Shown one piece after another: positions 1 to 8,367 of a stretch of 64,000 nt of DNA. Positions within the stretch are counted from its first letter, which is position 1. Each line of letters opens with the position of its first letter. The DNA comes from Prolixibacteraceae bacterium (GTDB lineage: Bacteria; Bacteroidota; Bacteroidia; Bacteroidales; Prolixibacteraceae). Made by a program: the position numbers and the translations under genes. Location: contig JABGRN010000018.1 in the NCBI GenBank assembly GCA_018648265.1, positions 1 to 64,000 of the forward strand, in the 5' to 3' direction. The notes below the pieces were generated by a model that saw only the letters and a list, made by a program, of their open reading frames with translations, was not told the DNA's origin and made no database searches.

Positions 1-2
1 CT

Positions 3-491
3 GCTTGGAAGAGTTCTGATGCTGGTCCAAATAGAATCCTACGATGGGTTATGTTAGAATCTGACGAAAGCCTAGCGAAATATGGTATCAATATGGATGA
101 GCTTAAAGATGGTGTAAAAGCTAAGCTCAAAGATAAGGCTGCCGATTATGATTCATGTATTCAAGTTTCAATCAAATTATCCTGGCTTGTTTATCAAATG
201 GAGGGTGCTCCAGAATGTCCAGCAGATATTAAAGACTATCTTGAATCTCATTGTGGGAAAATGGGCAGCAACACGTTATGTAGTATTTGCCTTGAAGAAA
301 TTCCTTTCGAATTGTTTCACACAGCTCAAAGAGGAAAAGCAAATATTGAAACCTGTCATTTAAATCCTAGATTACACGATTCTGAGAATGTTGGATTTGG
401 ACATCGAGAATGCAATATTACTCAAGGGAATAAAACACTTGAGGAATTCTACGAATGGATTTCCTCAATTTTAAATAGACTGAATAATTAA
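3..491 (+). CDS. HNH endonuclease, 3' part (gene starts before the window)
   Basis: The frame is open from the left edge of the window, with no stop before the ATG at 51, so the gene very probably begins upstream and only its C-terminal part is seen. The visible protein has a CxxC pair (CSIC, about residue 77 counted from that ATG), then a conserved block with CHLNPRLHDSENVG and HRECN followed by a short helix. This spacing of two Cys pairs around a catalytic His and a terminal HxxCN is typical of HNH zinc-finger nucleases. It converges on a DNA methyltransferase gene 52 bases away, so it is probably the restriction subunit of that system. The family is inferred from motifs; the missing N-terminal half could carry another nuclease or recognition domain. 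Confidence 0.6.
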   Translation, partial: AWKSSDAGPNRILRWVMLESDESLAKYGINMDELKDGVKAKLKDKAADYDSCIQVSIKLSWLVYQMEGAPECPADIKDYLESHCGKMGSNTLCSICLEEIPFELFHTAQRGKANIETCHLNPRLHDSENVGFGHRECNITQGNKTLEEFYEWISSILNRLNN

Positions 492-503
492 TTATGTAAA
501 ATT

Positions 504-534
504 TGAATACTCTTTACGATACAATTAGTATTCA
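504..534. terminator. Possible bidirectional hairpin between convergent restriction and modification genes
   Basis: An 8-bp perfect inverted repeat (TGAATACT / AGTATTCA) with a 15-base loop fills the gap between the two convergent genes. It is AT-rich and lacks a long T-run, so termination function is only suggested. Confidence 0.3.
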
Positions 535-543
535 TAAAGATAT

Positions 544-2424
544 TTAAAATGTTTCCTCATATGTTAGATTATGAAGTCTCTGCAATAAAATATTCCTTTC
601 CATAAGAGTTGATTTAAATTCTTGTACTTGCTTTTTCCAACTATCACTTTTCTCTGGTATCGGTAATAATAATTCATTTAATCTATTTCCTATACTCCCA
701 AGTGTTGATTGGATGAAAATCAAACTTCTAATCTGTTCAATTACTTGTTTTTGATTAAGTATGTACAGGAGTTCAAAAGGAGAAAAAACATCTTCTTTTT
801 GTATTCGAAGGATTTTTAGATGACTTTGAACAACGCATTTAGTCATACCGCTTAAAATCATAGACGTTTTCCCAATTCTATATCTTCCATCGGCTACCAT
901 TAATATATCAAACTCTTTAATGCCTTGCAGATTTGCATATTTCAAATAGAATTCTTCGCTAATGGATTTAGTAGGATCATAGTTTATTTCAAGGTTTATA
1001 ATATCCGATGTTCTAATAAAAGGAATTTCTCCAGTGCCGTAAGCTTCAGACCCAACTTCATTTCCTTTTCGAAGTGATAATTGTTTTTTGCTTACTAAGT
1101 CTTTTATTGAAATAAAAGAGGCAACAGGGAAATCATAGTTTTTTTTGTTACTCCAGTTAGTAGCAGAAATACAGTATCTTGGAACAACATAGTATTTATC
1201 CTTAATTACTGCTTCTTTCCAAACTCCATTTACGTTAGGAAAAGATTTACCTATTTCAATAAAATCATCTAATACTTTTGCACCATTACTATCAGAATAC
1301 CTTCCACGCTTATCATGACCACAATTTATTGCGACAGAAACTTTAAATTTATTAATTGCTTCCTTTTTCTTTTCAAAAAAAAGGATGTTCGTTTTTACAT
1401 CAGTACTTGGCTGAAATAAAGTTCTAGGGCAATCAATCATACCTAACACTTGCACATTTTGCCTTAAATAATCCCAAATATATCCTAAACTCTTATTGCC
1501 AAATATTCCTTCAGGTAAAACAATTCCCGCCTTACCACCGTCTTTTAATAGTTTGACACACAATTCTAGAAATAATATTTGCGGTGATTGTTCTTTTAAA
1601 ATTTGGTTAGTTTTGATATAAGTATCTTTCTCCTTTATATAAGTCCAACTGTAACCAAATTCAAAGTGTTTAAGTATTTCCTTGTCCTTGATTCCTATTT
1701 TCGCTCCAAAAGGTGGATTAGTGATAATAGTATCAATGGTTCCGATTAGCGCACTTAGATTTGGGTTTGTAATATCCAATGAGTTTTCATTCTTAACTTG
1801 AAAATTCTTTTGCGTATAGATTTCTAATATTGCATTTGCCGTATTAGCAAGAAAATCATCTTTTTCAATTCCAATTAAATGTCCTTCGAATTGTTGTTCT
1901 TTTGTCAAAATATGTGACAGACTTTCAATTAAGAAACCACCTGTGCCACAAGCTGGGTCGCAAATAACACTATTTGGTTCAGGATTTAATATTTTAACCA
2001 TTGAGCTAACAACTGATTTGGGAGTAAAAAATTGCCCTTTATCACCTCGCAAGTTAGGACCTACTAAGGTTTGAAAAGCATCTCCGATAATATGTGCAGG
2101 AGCATTTCCAATATTAATTTCACTGAGATTATCTACAACAAAAATGATATATTCATCTTCTAATTCAAATGGGGTAAAGAATTCATTAATATTTGGGTGA
2201 TTTTTTTTTAATGATTCTAGAATGCTTCCGGGTGAAACACCTTTAATCATTTTATTGTCAATTGACAGACAATACAATAAGATTTTTGATATATCTTTGA
2301 TCAAAACTTCTGCTCTACTTACATTACTATTTGAATATAAATGATAATAAATATTTTTAAACACATGCAAATATTCATCTTTAGAACTTATCGGAAATAC
2401 TATATTTTTTTGAGTCAACTTCAT
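544..2424 (-). CDS. N6-adenine DNA methyltransferase with fused HsdS-like recognition domain
   Basis: This 626-residue protein has an N-terminal helical HsdM-like region and QFFTP (about 131), typical just before the catalytic fold. The SAM-binding motif I, DPACGTGGFLIES, lies at about 156 and the catalytic motif NPPF at 236-239, which marks an N6-adenine (gamma-type) enzyme. From about residue 430 the sequence resembles one target-recognition domain of type I HsdS (IPFIRTSDI, then a long helical tail). Modification and recognition are thus on a single chain, as in stand-alone type II or type I-derived enzymes. It faces the HNH gene tail to tail. A promoter with good Bacteroidota consensus lies 37 bases upstream of the ATG. 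No separate hsdS or hsdR is visible, but the left edge cuts the locus. Confidence 0.85.
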   Translation of the reverse strand: MKLTQKNIVFPISSKDEYLHVFKNIYYHLYSNSNVSRAEVLIKDISKILLYCLSIDNKMIKGVSPGSILESLKKNHPNINEFFTPFELEDEYIIFVVDNLSEINIGNAPAHIIGDAFQTLVGPNLRGDKGQFFTPKSVVSSMVKILNPEPNSVICDPACGTGGFLIESLSHILTKEQQFEGHLIGIEKDDFLANTANAILEIYTQKNFQVKNENSLDITNPNLSALIGTIDTIITNPPFGAKIGIKDKEILKHFEFGYSWTYIKEKDTYIKTNQILKEQSPQILFLELCVKLLKDGGKAGIVLPEGIFGNKSLGYIWDYLRQNVQVLGMIDCPRTLFQPSTDVKTNILFFEKKKEAINKFKVSVAINCGHDKRGRYSDSNGAKVLDDFIEIGKSFPNVNGVWKEAVIKDKYYVVPRYCISATNWSNKKNYDFPVASFISIKDLVSKKQLSLRKGNEVGSEAYGTGEIPFIRTSDIINLEINYDPTKSISEEFYLKYANLQGIKEFDILMVADGRYRIGKTSMILSGMTKCVVQSHLKILRIQKEDVFSPFELLYILNQKQVIEQIRSLIFIQSTLGSIGNRLNELLLPIPEKSDSWKKQVQEFKSTLMERNILLQRLHNLTYEETF

Positions 2425-2460
2425 AATACATGATTACTTTAAGTATCATTTCACATCATG

Positions 2461-2492
2461 CAAATATACAACAATTAAAAACTACACCCAAA
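2461..2492 (-). promoter_or_regulatory. Promoter of the methyltransferase gene (Bacteroidota sigma-A type)
   Basis: On the minus strand TTTG is followed after 20 bases by TATATTTG, an exact match to the Bacteroidota -33/-7 consensus (TTTG, about 19-21 bases, TAnnTTTG). It sits 37 bases before the methyltransferase ATG, giving a short leader. Confidence 0.6.
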
Positions 2493-2654
2493 GCATAAAA
2501 ATAATAGCCGAAATTGTTGTAATTTCATGGTTCATAACCCGCATCAACTTAATTGTAACTTGACAAGTTTAAAGCCGCAGCCGAATTTTTATACTCAACG
2601 TACTGTTTAAATTAAAAAAAATCGGATAGAACTATAAAATTTAATAAACGCATT

Positions 2655-3680
2655 ATGAGAACTATTTTAATCCTATTTATTTTCTTATTAATTTCTTCGC
2701 AGAATTTCGCTCAGAACAAATCAGAATATTCTGATATTCCCAGAATTGATGTACATACACATGTTGCAAATAATTACGATGGTATTGAAAAATACCTTGA
2801 ATTACGCAACCTGCTGTTAAAGGAATATTCAACCGATTTGGCAATGTGGATAAATCTGGGAGGCGGCAATATTCCAATTCGGAATCTTGATTCTATAAGT
2901 CTTGTAAGTGAAAACAGGATGCTTTGTACTTTCTCCGATTACGATCCGTTTCATGGTTTAAAATATAAACCCGAAGATTTATCGGGTTTAAAAGACCAGG
3001 GATTTATCGGGTATAAAATCTGGTACGGTCCGTATTACCGAAAACTAAAAGAGGGCGAAAAAGGATTTCGATATGTTGATGATCCGATCCACGAACCCAT
3101 GTTTTCAAAAATGGAAGAGCTGGGAATTTTGGCAACATCAATTCATATTGCAGATCCAAATGGCCTGTTTGGTAAGCGCACAAAATGGTGTGCCGACCCC
3201 GTGGAATATTGGAGAGAAATAAATGCTTTTCATAATATATTAAAAAAATATCCAGATTTAAAAGTGGTTGCGGCACATGCTTCGTGGTTAATTTGTCAGG
3301 ATGCACAAATCGATTACCTCCGGTTTCTTTTATCAACCTACCCAAATTTCAATATCGATCTGGCTGCAACTTTTCAATATTTCGACAGGGTGAGTACCGA
3401 CAATCTTCGTGATTTTATGATTGAATATTCCGATCGGATTCTATTTGGAACCGATGCCAGTACATGGAATTCAGAAGAGGAAACAAAAAGAAAAGCGGTT
3501 GCATACAATCGCTGTTTCAGAATTCTGGAAACCGATGAAATAGTAGAAGGAGGCTTTTTTGGTAACAATACAATTCAAGGATTAAACTTACCCCGCGAAG
3601 TTCTTGAAAAAATCTATTATAAAAATGCGGTTCGTATTTATCCGAAAGTTGGGGAAAGAATTACATCTCTGGGATATTAG
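2655..3680 (+). CDS. Secreted amidohydrolase-family (PF04909-type) metal hydrolase
   Basis: The 341-residue protein starts with a clear signal peptide (hydrophobic stretch ending in NFAQ, residues 1-20). It then shows the amidohydrolase metal motif IDVHTHV (about 31), later IHIAD, VVAAHASW and FGTDAS, which supply the His and Asp ligands of a TIM-barrel hydrolase or decarboxylase. The fold assignment is firm; the substrate is unknown. It stands alone between the methyltransferase (divergent) and a T9SS protein (convergent), so context gives no pathway. The ATG at 2655 is chosen because it directly begins the signal peptide. Confidence 0.8.
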   Translation: MRTILILFIFLLISSQNFAQNKSEYSDIPRIDVHTHVANNYDGIEKYLELRNLLLKEYSTDLAMWINLGGGNIPIRNLDSISLVSENRMLCTFSDYDPFHGLKYKPEDLSGLKDQGFIGYKIWYGPYYRKLKEGEKGFRYVDDPIHEPMFSKMEELGILATSIHIADPNGLFGKRTKWCADPVEYWREINAFHNILKKYPDLKVVAAHASWLICQDAQIDYLRFLLSTYPNFNIDLAATFQYFDRVSTDNLRDFMIEYSDRILFGTDASTWNSEEETKRKAVAYNRCFRILETDEIVEGGFFGNNTIQGLNLPREVLEKIYYKNAVRIYPKVGERITSLGY

Positions 3681-3711
3681 AATTAAAAATTACACGACAA
3701 AAGCTGAAATC

Positions 3712-5511
3712 CTATTTACTTAATAATACCTTATTTGTAAATTTCTGATTATCTGTTCTAAGCCTCAACAAGTAGATTCCCTCAGGTTGGTCAGATAAAT
3801 CGATTTCATTTTGATTTTTGAAATATAAAATCTTTTGTCCAGTTTGATTAAAAACAATTATATCTTGATTTTCAAACTGATTATCCATATCAACTTTTAG
3901 TACCCCTTTTGTTGGATTTGGATACACATTAAAAAGCCCATTTTCGTTTTGAAAATTATTTGTTGATGTAGTTACACCAAATAAATTATTGATTTCGCTT
4001 GAAGTTAACGCTTCATCAAAAATCATAATCTCATCAATTGCCCCATTAAAATTCCAGAATTTTTTACTTGAAAACCGACCGTAACCAAAAGTTAGTAACT
4101 CGTTAAATTCTTCCGGAACAGTTGAAAAAAAACCGTGATGATTTATAGTTGAACCTGCATTGTAATTTCTACTAAACTCGACGCCATTAATATATCCCCG
4201 ATGATCGAGACTATCAATAACAACCGCATAATGATACCATTTACCTACTTCCAAATCGAAGGGATTATTAAAGCACAACTCGACCCCTCCGTTTTTATGA
4301 ACGGTAAAATAGATTCTTTGCTGCGTTGTTAAATTGTTATGGCCAATATAAATTTCAATTCCATTTTGAGGTGTATTATCCGAACTTTGCCCATAATAAA
4401 AAATGGGAAGACTTTCGGGAATTGTGTTTCCATTTTTTATGTCGTTGAATTTAAACCAAAATGAAATCGTCCCCTTATTTAATGTACTTATTTGCTCAGG
4501 CGCTTTATAATTATAATCCATCACTCTTGCAAAGTCTCCAACTCCATCAAAATTCAAAGCAAACCCATTTTCCCGTTCTATCCGTTCAGCAGAATAAATT
4601 TGTCCGTCCAAATGGTTTTCGGTCGAATCGTAGGCAATTTCACCTTCGTTTTCATTAAATGTCCAATGTGCCACTAAATTCTCATTCAAAGTTAAATTGA
4701 GATTTATATCTGCCTCATCGGCAAATTGTTGGGCAATATTCATTTTTGCATTTTCCCCGGCAAGCACCAAATACCAATATACGGCCATCATTGTTGCGAC
4801 TTTAGGTCCGGGATGAACTTTATCGGACGCAAAGCCATCGGGGAACAATTGTTTTGTAATGTTGAATAACTCAGGACCGGGCAGAAGATTCTCCATTTCA
4901 GAAATTGCCCTTGCCAACGCCCACCTTTCTCCATACAAATCAAGCGGATAATTTCCTGTTTTATAGATGTGTGTAGCCATGTAAACTTTATCGATTCCTG
5001 AATTTAAAAATTCATTGGTGTACAATTGGATTGCCTCCGAACCCATTTCAATTTTTACAGAATCGGCAGGGTTTTCAACGTTTGTAGTTCTGTCGCCACA
5101 ATCGCCAAATGCCCACTGCAACGATTGTTGAGCCAGTATAATTTTGGGAGCCGGCACTCCCGACGGAATTTCAGATGCCGGATTAATAAATCGAGAAACA
5201 GCATTTTGAATGTGTTCTCCCGTGCCACAAATTGTTGTCCATTTAGCAATTGGTGTTCCCCCAACTGTATGTTTAAAAACAAAATATGTGGTATTATTTC
5301 CGGCATGCAGATTTAATATTTCTTGTAAAATAGTTGGCCAGGGTCGTTCGGATGGTTGATGCGAGGTTGAATACCCAGTTACCAGAAACGATTTTTCCAT
5401 GCCATTCAAAACACTTTCGGGTGCTTTATGATTGTATAAATTATTAAAATATTGAGCAGAAACAGGTGAAGCTAAAATTACCCAGATAAGAATTATAAGA
5501 TTTTTTTTCAT
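3712..5511 (-). CDS. SGNH-hydrolase-like and LamG-domain protein exported by T9SS
   Basis: This is a 599-residue three-part protein. After a signal peptide (ending SAQ, about residue 19) residues about 35-240 resemble an SGNH/GDSL esterase: FLVTGYSTS stands where the nucleophile block is expected, and SDKVHPG matches the terminal Asp-x-x-His block. The usual GDS is altered and no clear block III is seen, so catalysis is uncertain. Residues about 280-480 form a LamG/concanavalin-like carbohydrate-binding domain (VAHWTFNENEG near its start, IDEIMIFDEALT near its end). The last 80 residues are a T9SS type A sorting tail (VYPNPTKG, then LPEGIYLLRL-like DQPEGIYLLRL). It probably acts on the cell surface on polysaccharide. 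Confidence 0.7.
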   Translation of the reverse strand: MKKNLIILIWVILASPVSAQYFNNLYNHKAPESVLNGMEKSFLVTGYSTSHQPSERPWPTILQEILNLHAGNNTTYFVFKHTVGGTPIAKWTTICGTGEHIQNAVSRFINPASEIPSGVPAPKIILAQQSLQWAFGDCGDRTTNVENPADSVKIEMGSEAIQLYTNEFLNSGIDKVYMATHIYKTGNYPLDLYGERWALARAISEMENLLPGPELFNITKQLFPDGFASDKVHPGPKVATMMAVYWYLVLAGENAKMNIAQQFADEADINLNLTLNENLVAHWTFNENEGEIAYDSTENHLDGQIYSAERIERENGFALNFDGVGDFARVMDYNYKAPEQISTLNKGTISFWFKFNDIKNGNTIPESLPIFYYGQSSDNTPQNGIEIYIGHNNLTTQQRIYFTVHKNGGVELCFNNPFDLEVGKWYHYAVVIDSLDHRGYINGVEFSRNYNAGSTINHHGFFSTVPEEFNELLTFGYGRFSSKKFWNFNGAIDEIMIFDEALTSSEINNLFGVTTSTNNFQNENGLFNVYPNPTKGVLKVDMDNQFENQDIIVFNQTGQKILYFKNQNEIDLSDQPEGIYLLRLRTDNQKFTNKVLLSK

Positions 5512-5576
5512 TGTTGTTTATTGCAAATCAAATATGCCGATTTTCAACGGGTACAAATAGAACCAGGGTTTACATT

Positions 5577-6461
5577 TTAAGAATTGTTTTTCAGCTCTTT
5601 ATAATATTTTTTTACCCAACTCTCACCTTTTAATAAATTGTAATCTTCTAAAAAGGACTCGGTTTTTAATAATGTTTTTTTGAAATATTTGGGTTTTTTG
5701 TTGTAATTAAAAAAACCATGTTCTTGTTTTTTATATCCCACCAAAATACATTTATTACCTTCCTGTTTCATCAGATGTTTAAAACGTACTACATTTTCGT
5801 ACGGAACTGTTTTATCATTTTTCCCATGCAAAATTATTGTCGGTGGAAGTTCGGACGTAATTTGGTGTACCGGGGAAATCTCAAATTCACGGCCATTCAT
5901 TTTTTCCTTTCCATACCCTTTTTTCCCGGTGTCAACAACCGGATTAAAAAGTGCAAGAGCAAAAGGTTTTGGTGAAAGCAACAAGTCATCGCTTTCCTCA
6001 TTGATATCATCGATAATTGCAGTGCTCGCTGCCAAATGCCCACCTGCTGATCCTCCGGATGCAACAATTTTATTTGTATCAATTCCCAAATCAGAACCAT
6101 ACTTTTTTAAATAACGCATTGACGAACGGGCATCTTTTACACTTTCAAATGGAGTTGTTTTATGACTTTTGTAAGTACGGTAATCAGGGCAGATTGCAAC
6201 AATTCCACGAGTTGCAAAATACTTTGCCTGCAATTCAAAATGAGAAGTTGTTCCACCGACCCAGCCTCCGCCAAAAAAGAAAACGATGGCCGGAAGTTTT
6301 ATCCCGGTAGGCATTTTTGGTTTGTAAATAATCATTTCCAGTAAATGTCCATCAATTTCCTTGTATGTTAATGTGCTTTTCTCATATTCATAATTTTGAG
6401 ACTGAACACCGGTTACCGTTAAAAACAAAAAAATTGATAAAATATAAAATACTGGTTTCAT
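5577..6461 (-). CDS. Secreted alpha/beta-hydrolase esterase (BD-FAE/acetylesterase type)
   Basis: This 294-residue protein has a signal peptide (ending VQS, about 21). An oxyanion block FFFGGGWVGG (GG in place of the more usual HGG) is followed by the nucleophile elbow GGSAGGH, then HGKNDKTVPY for the acid and EHGFFN for the catalytic His, in the order expected for carbohydrate esterase-like alpha/beta hydrolases. Its ATG overlaps the end of the M28 peptidase gene upstream, so the two are probably cotranscribed. The substrate is unknown; deacetylation of plant or algal polysaccharide would fit the nearby glycosidases but is inference. Confidence 0.8.
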   Translation of the reverse strand: MKPVFYILSIFLFLTVTGVQSQNYEYEKSTLTYKEIDGHLLEMIIYKPKMPTGIKLPAIVFFFGGGWVGGTTSHFELQAKYFATRGIVAICPDYRTYKSHKTTPFESVKDARSSMRYLKKYGSDLGIDTNKIVASGGSAGGHLAASTAIIDDINEESDDLLLSPKPFALALFNPVVDTGKKGYGKEKMNGREFEISPVHQITSELPPTIILHGKNDKTVPYENVVRFKHLMKQEGNKCILVGYKKQEHGFFNYNKKPKYFKKTLLKTESFLEDYNLLKGESWVKKYYKELKNNS

Positions 6462-8227
6462 TATAATTGAATAATTAGAACGGTTTCTTTATTGTCGCGA
6501 ATGATATCAACGGTTATTGTATTACCTCCTTCAAGCGATTGCAAACGGCTCATGTAATCGTGGATGCCACCCACTTTTTTCCCTTCAATTGCAGTAATAA
6601 TATCCCCTTTTTTCATGCCTCCCTTGTCGGCTGGTTTCCCTTTAGTAACAGCGTCAATTCGCAATCCGCGTTTTTCAAGGCCCGCGAAATCAGGCATAAT
6701 TCCAAAGGTTACTTTAAACCTGCCACCCCGGCTGCGTTGAAATTTAGCACCCGCTTCCTGAAATGTTAATGCACTGTCGCGGCTGGCAACTTTTGACACT
6801 AAAGAAAAAGCATAATCAGTCACCTTTTTTGCTCCATCAAAATTAATTAATTCAGAATCGTCATTTGGCGTATGGTAGTCGGAATGTGCACCAGTAGATA
6901 TAAAAAAGACGGGTATATTTTGCAAATAAAACGATGCGTGATCAGATGGCCCGATTCCTTCACCTGACATTGCCAACTGAAATCCGGGATTTAATTCGTT
7001 TAACAAATCTTCTATTTCTTTGGCTGTTTTGGTACCGCCAATACTAAGCGCATTTGAAGCGGAATCTAATCTGCCGACCATATCGAAATTAAACATTCCA
7101 ACCATTTTTTCAGTTTCAACCGGAGGTTCTGCCGTAAAAGCTTTTGAACCCACCAACCCCATTTCTTCAGCACCGAAAGCTGCAAAAATTACGCTTCTTT
7201 TATTTAATTTTTCAGTAGCCACTTTTTCCGCCAACTCAATTACCGTCGCAACTCCGGAAGCATTGTCATCAGCACCGTTGTGAACTGCAACTGTATCAAC
7301 AGAGCGCGAACCAGAACCAGGCCCCCCCATTCCCAGATGATCGTAATGTGCTCCAACAACAATATATTCATTTTTCAAAACTTCGTCTATTCCTGGAACC
7401 ATTGCAACAACATTTTGTGTCACAGTTTCTTTTAGATTAACATTTATATTTGATACAACATTAGCCTCAGTCATCAAATTAACAGAAGTATTAATTTCCA
7501 ATATTTTTGCTTCCAATGAAGCTACTGTTTCCCCTGTTTCAGATAAAATTTGATCTGCCACTTTGCGGGTTATCTGAATTATTGGAATAGAATACCGGCT
7601 GCTGTTTTTATCGAAGAACAAAGAAGAAAGTTCATCGGTACTACTAAATGAAGGGCCTGCCACTAAAATTAAACCCGCTGCATTTTTATCGGAAGCAATT
7701 AATGCTTTTGAACGTTCTGTTGAAAATTCTACAAAGGGACTTTGTGCGTTGTCCATGTCAGGATCGCCTTGCAAAGCTAAAATCCACTTTCCACTGACAT
7801 CTAAATTTTCAAAATCGTTCCATTGAATGGTGTCCTTATTCACATCCAAACCATAACCGGCAAAAACAACCTTCGATTCAACCATTGTATTGGCCGAAAA
7901 TGCATAAGGCAAAAAATCAGTTTCCACCTGAAAAGAAATATCGTTAATATTTAGTGTATTTTCATCGCCAAGTTCTGCCGAAGTAACAAGTCCAAATTCC
8001 TGAAAACCACTTTCGTACAACAATTTCAAACCTGCTGTTTCAAATTTATGGCGAATAAAATCAGCGGCCAGTTTATCACCCGCTTCACCTGGTTTTCTCC
8101 CTTTTAACGAATCGGATGCCAGGTAATTAATATTATTCTTAATATCTTCAATGGTAATTTCGGGGTTATACTTTTGACTGCAAGAAGCTATCAATAATCC
8201 AATTACTACAATAATTAAAATTTTCAT
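6461..8227 (-). CDS. M28-family zinc aminopeptidase lipoprotein with PA and PDZ domains
   Basis: This 588-residue protein has a lipobox at IASCSQ (Cys about 16). A PA insert spans about residues 110-240. The M28 core shows the metal and catalytic residues in order: GAHYDHLG (His), GADDNASG (Asp), FGAEEMGLVGS (Glu-Glu), NFDMVGRL (Asp) and AHSDYHTPNDD (His). A PDZ domain follows at about 500-588 (GKPADKGGMKKGDIITAIEG). It is anchored by lipid, probably facing the periplasm, and trims peptides from their N-terminus. Its stop overlaps the start of the downstream esterase, so they form a two-gene operon. Confidence 0.9.
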   Translation of the reverse strand: MKILIIVVIGLLIASCSQKYNPEITIEDIKNNINYLASDSLKGRKPGEAGDKLAADFIRHKFETAGLKLLYESGFQEFGLVTSAELGDENTLNINDISFQVETDFLPYAFSANTMVESKVVFAGYGLDVNKDTIQWNDFENLDVSGKWILALQGDPDMDNAQSPFVEFSTERSKALIASDKNAAGLILVAGPSFSSTDELSSLFFDKNSSRYSIPIIQITRKVADQILSETGETVASLEAKILEINTSVNLMTEANVVSNINVNLKETVTQNVVAMVPGIDEVLKNEYIVVGAHYDHLGMGGPGSGSRSVDTVAVHNGADDNASGVATVIELAEKVATEKLNKRSVIFAAFGAEEMGLVGSKAFTAEPPVETEKMVGMFNFDMVGRLDSASNALSIGGTKTAKEIEDLLNELNPGFQLAMSGEGIGPSDHASFYLQNIPVFFISTGAHSDYHTPNDDSELINFDGAKKVTDYAFSLVSKVASRDSALTFQEAGAKFQRSRGGRFKVTFGIMPDFAGLEKRGLRIDAVTKGKPADKGGMKKGDIITAIEGKKVGGIHDYMSRLQSLEGGNTITVDIIRDNKETVLIIQL

Positions 8228-8367
8228 TTTTATATTTTTAATTTTCCTTATACAACAAGCAAATACTTAAAACTGTTTGTTTAAAATTAGGATGTAATAT
8301 TACACATTAATCGTCATTTAAAAAAAGGAGTTTGTATATTTACGACCTCATAATAAACTAAAAAGCA

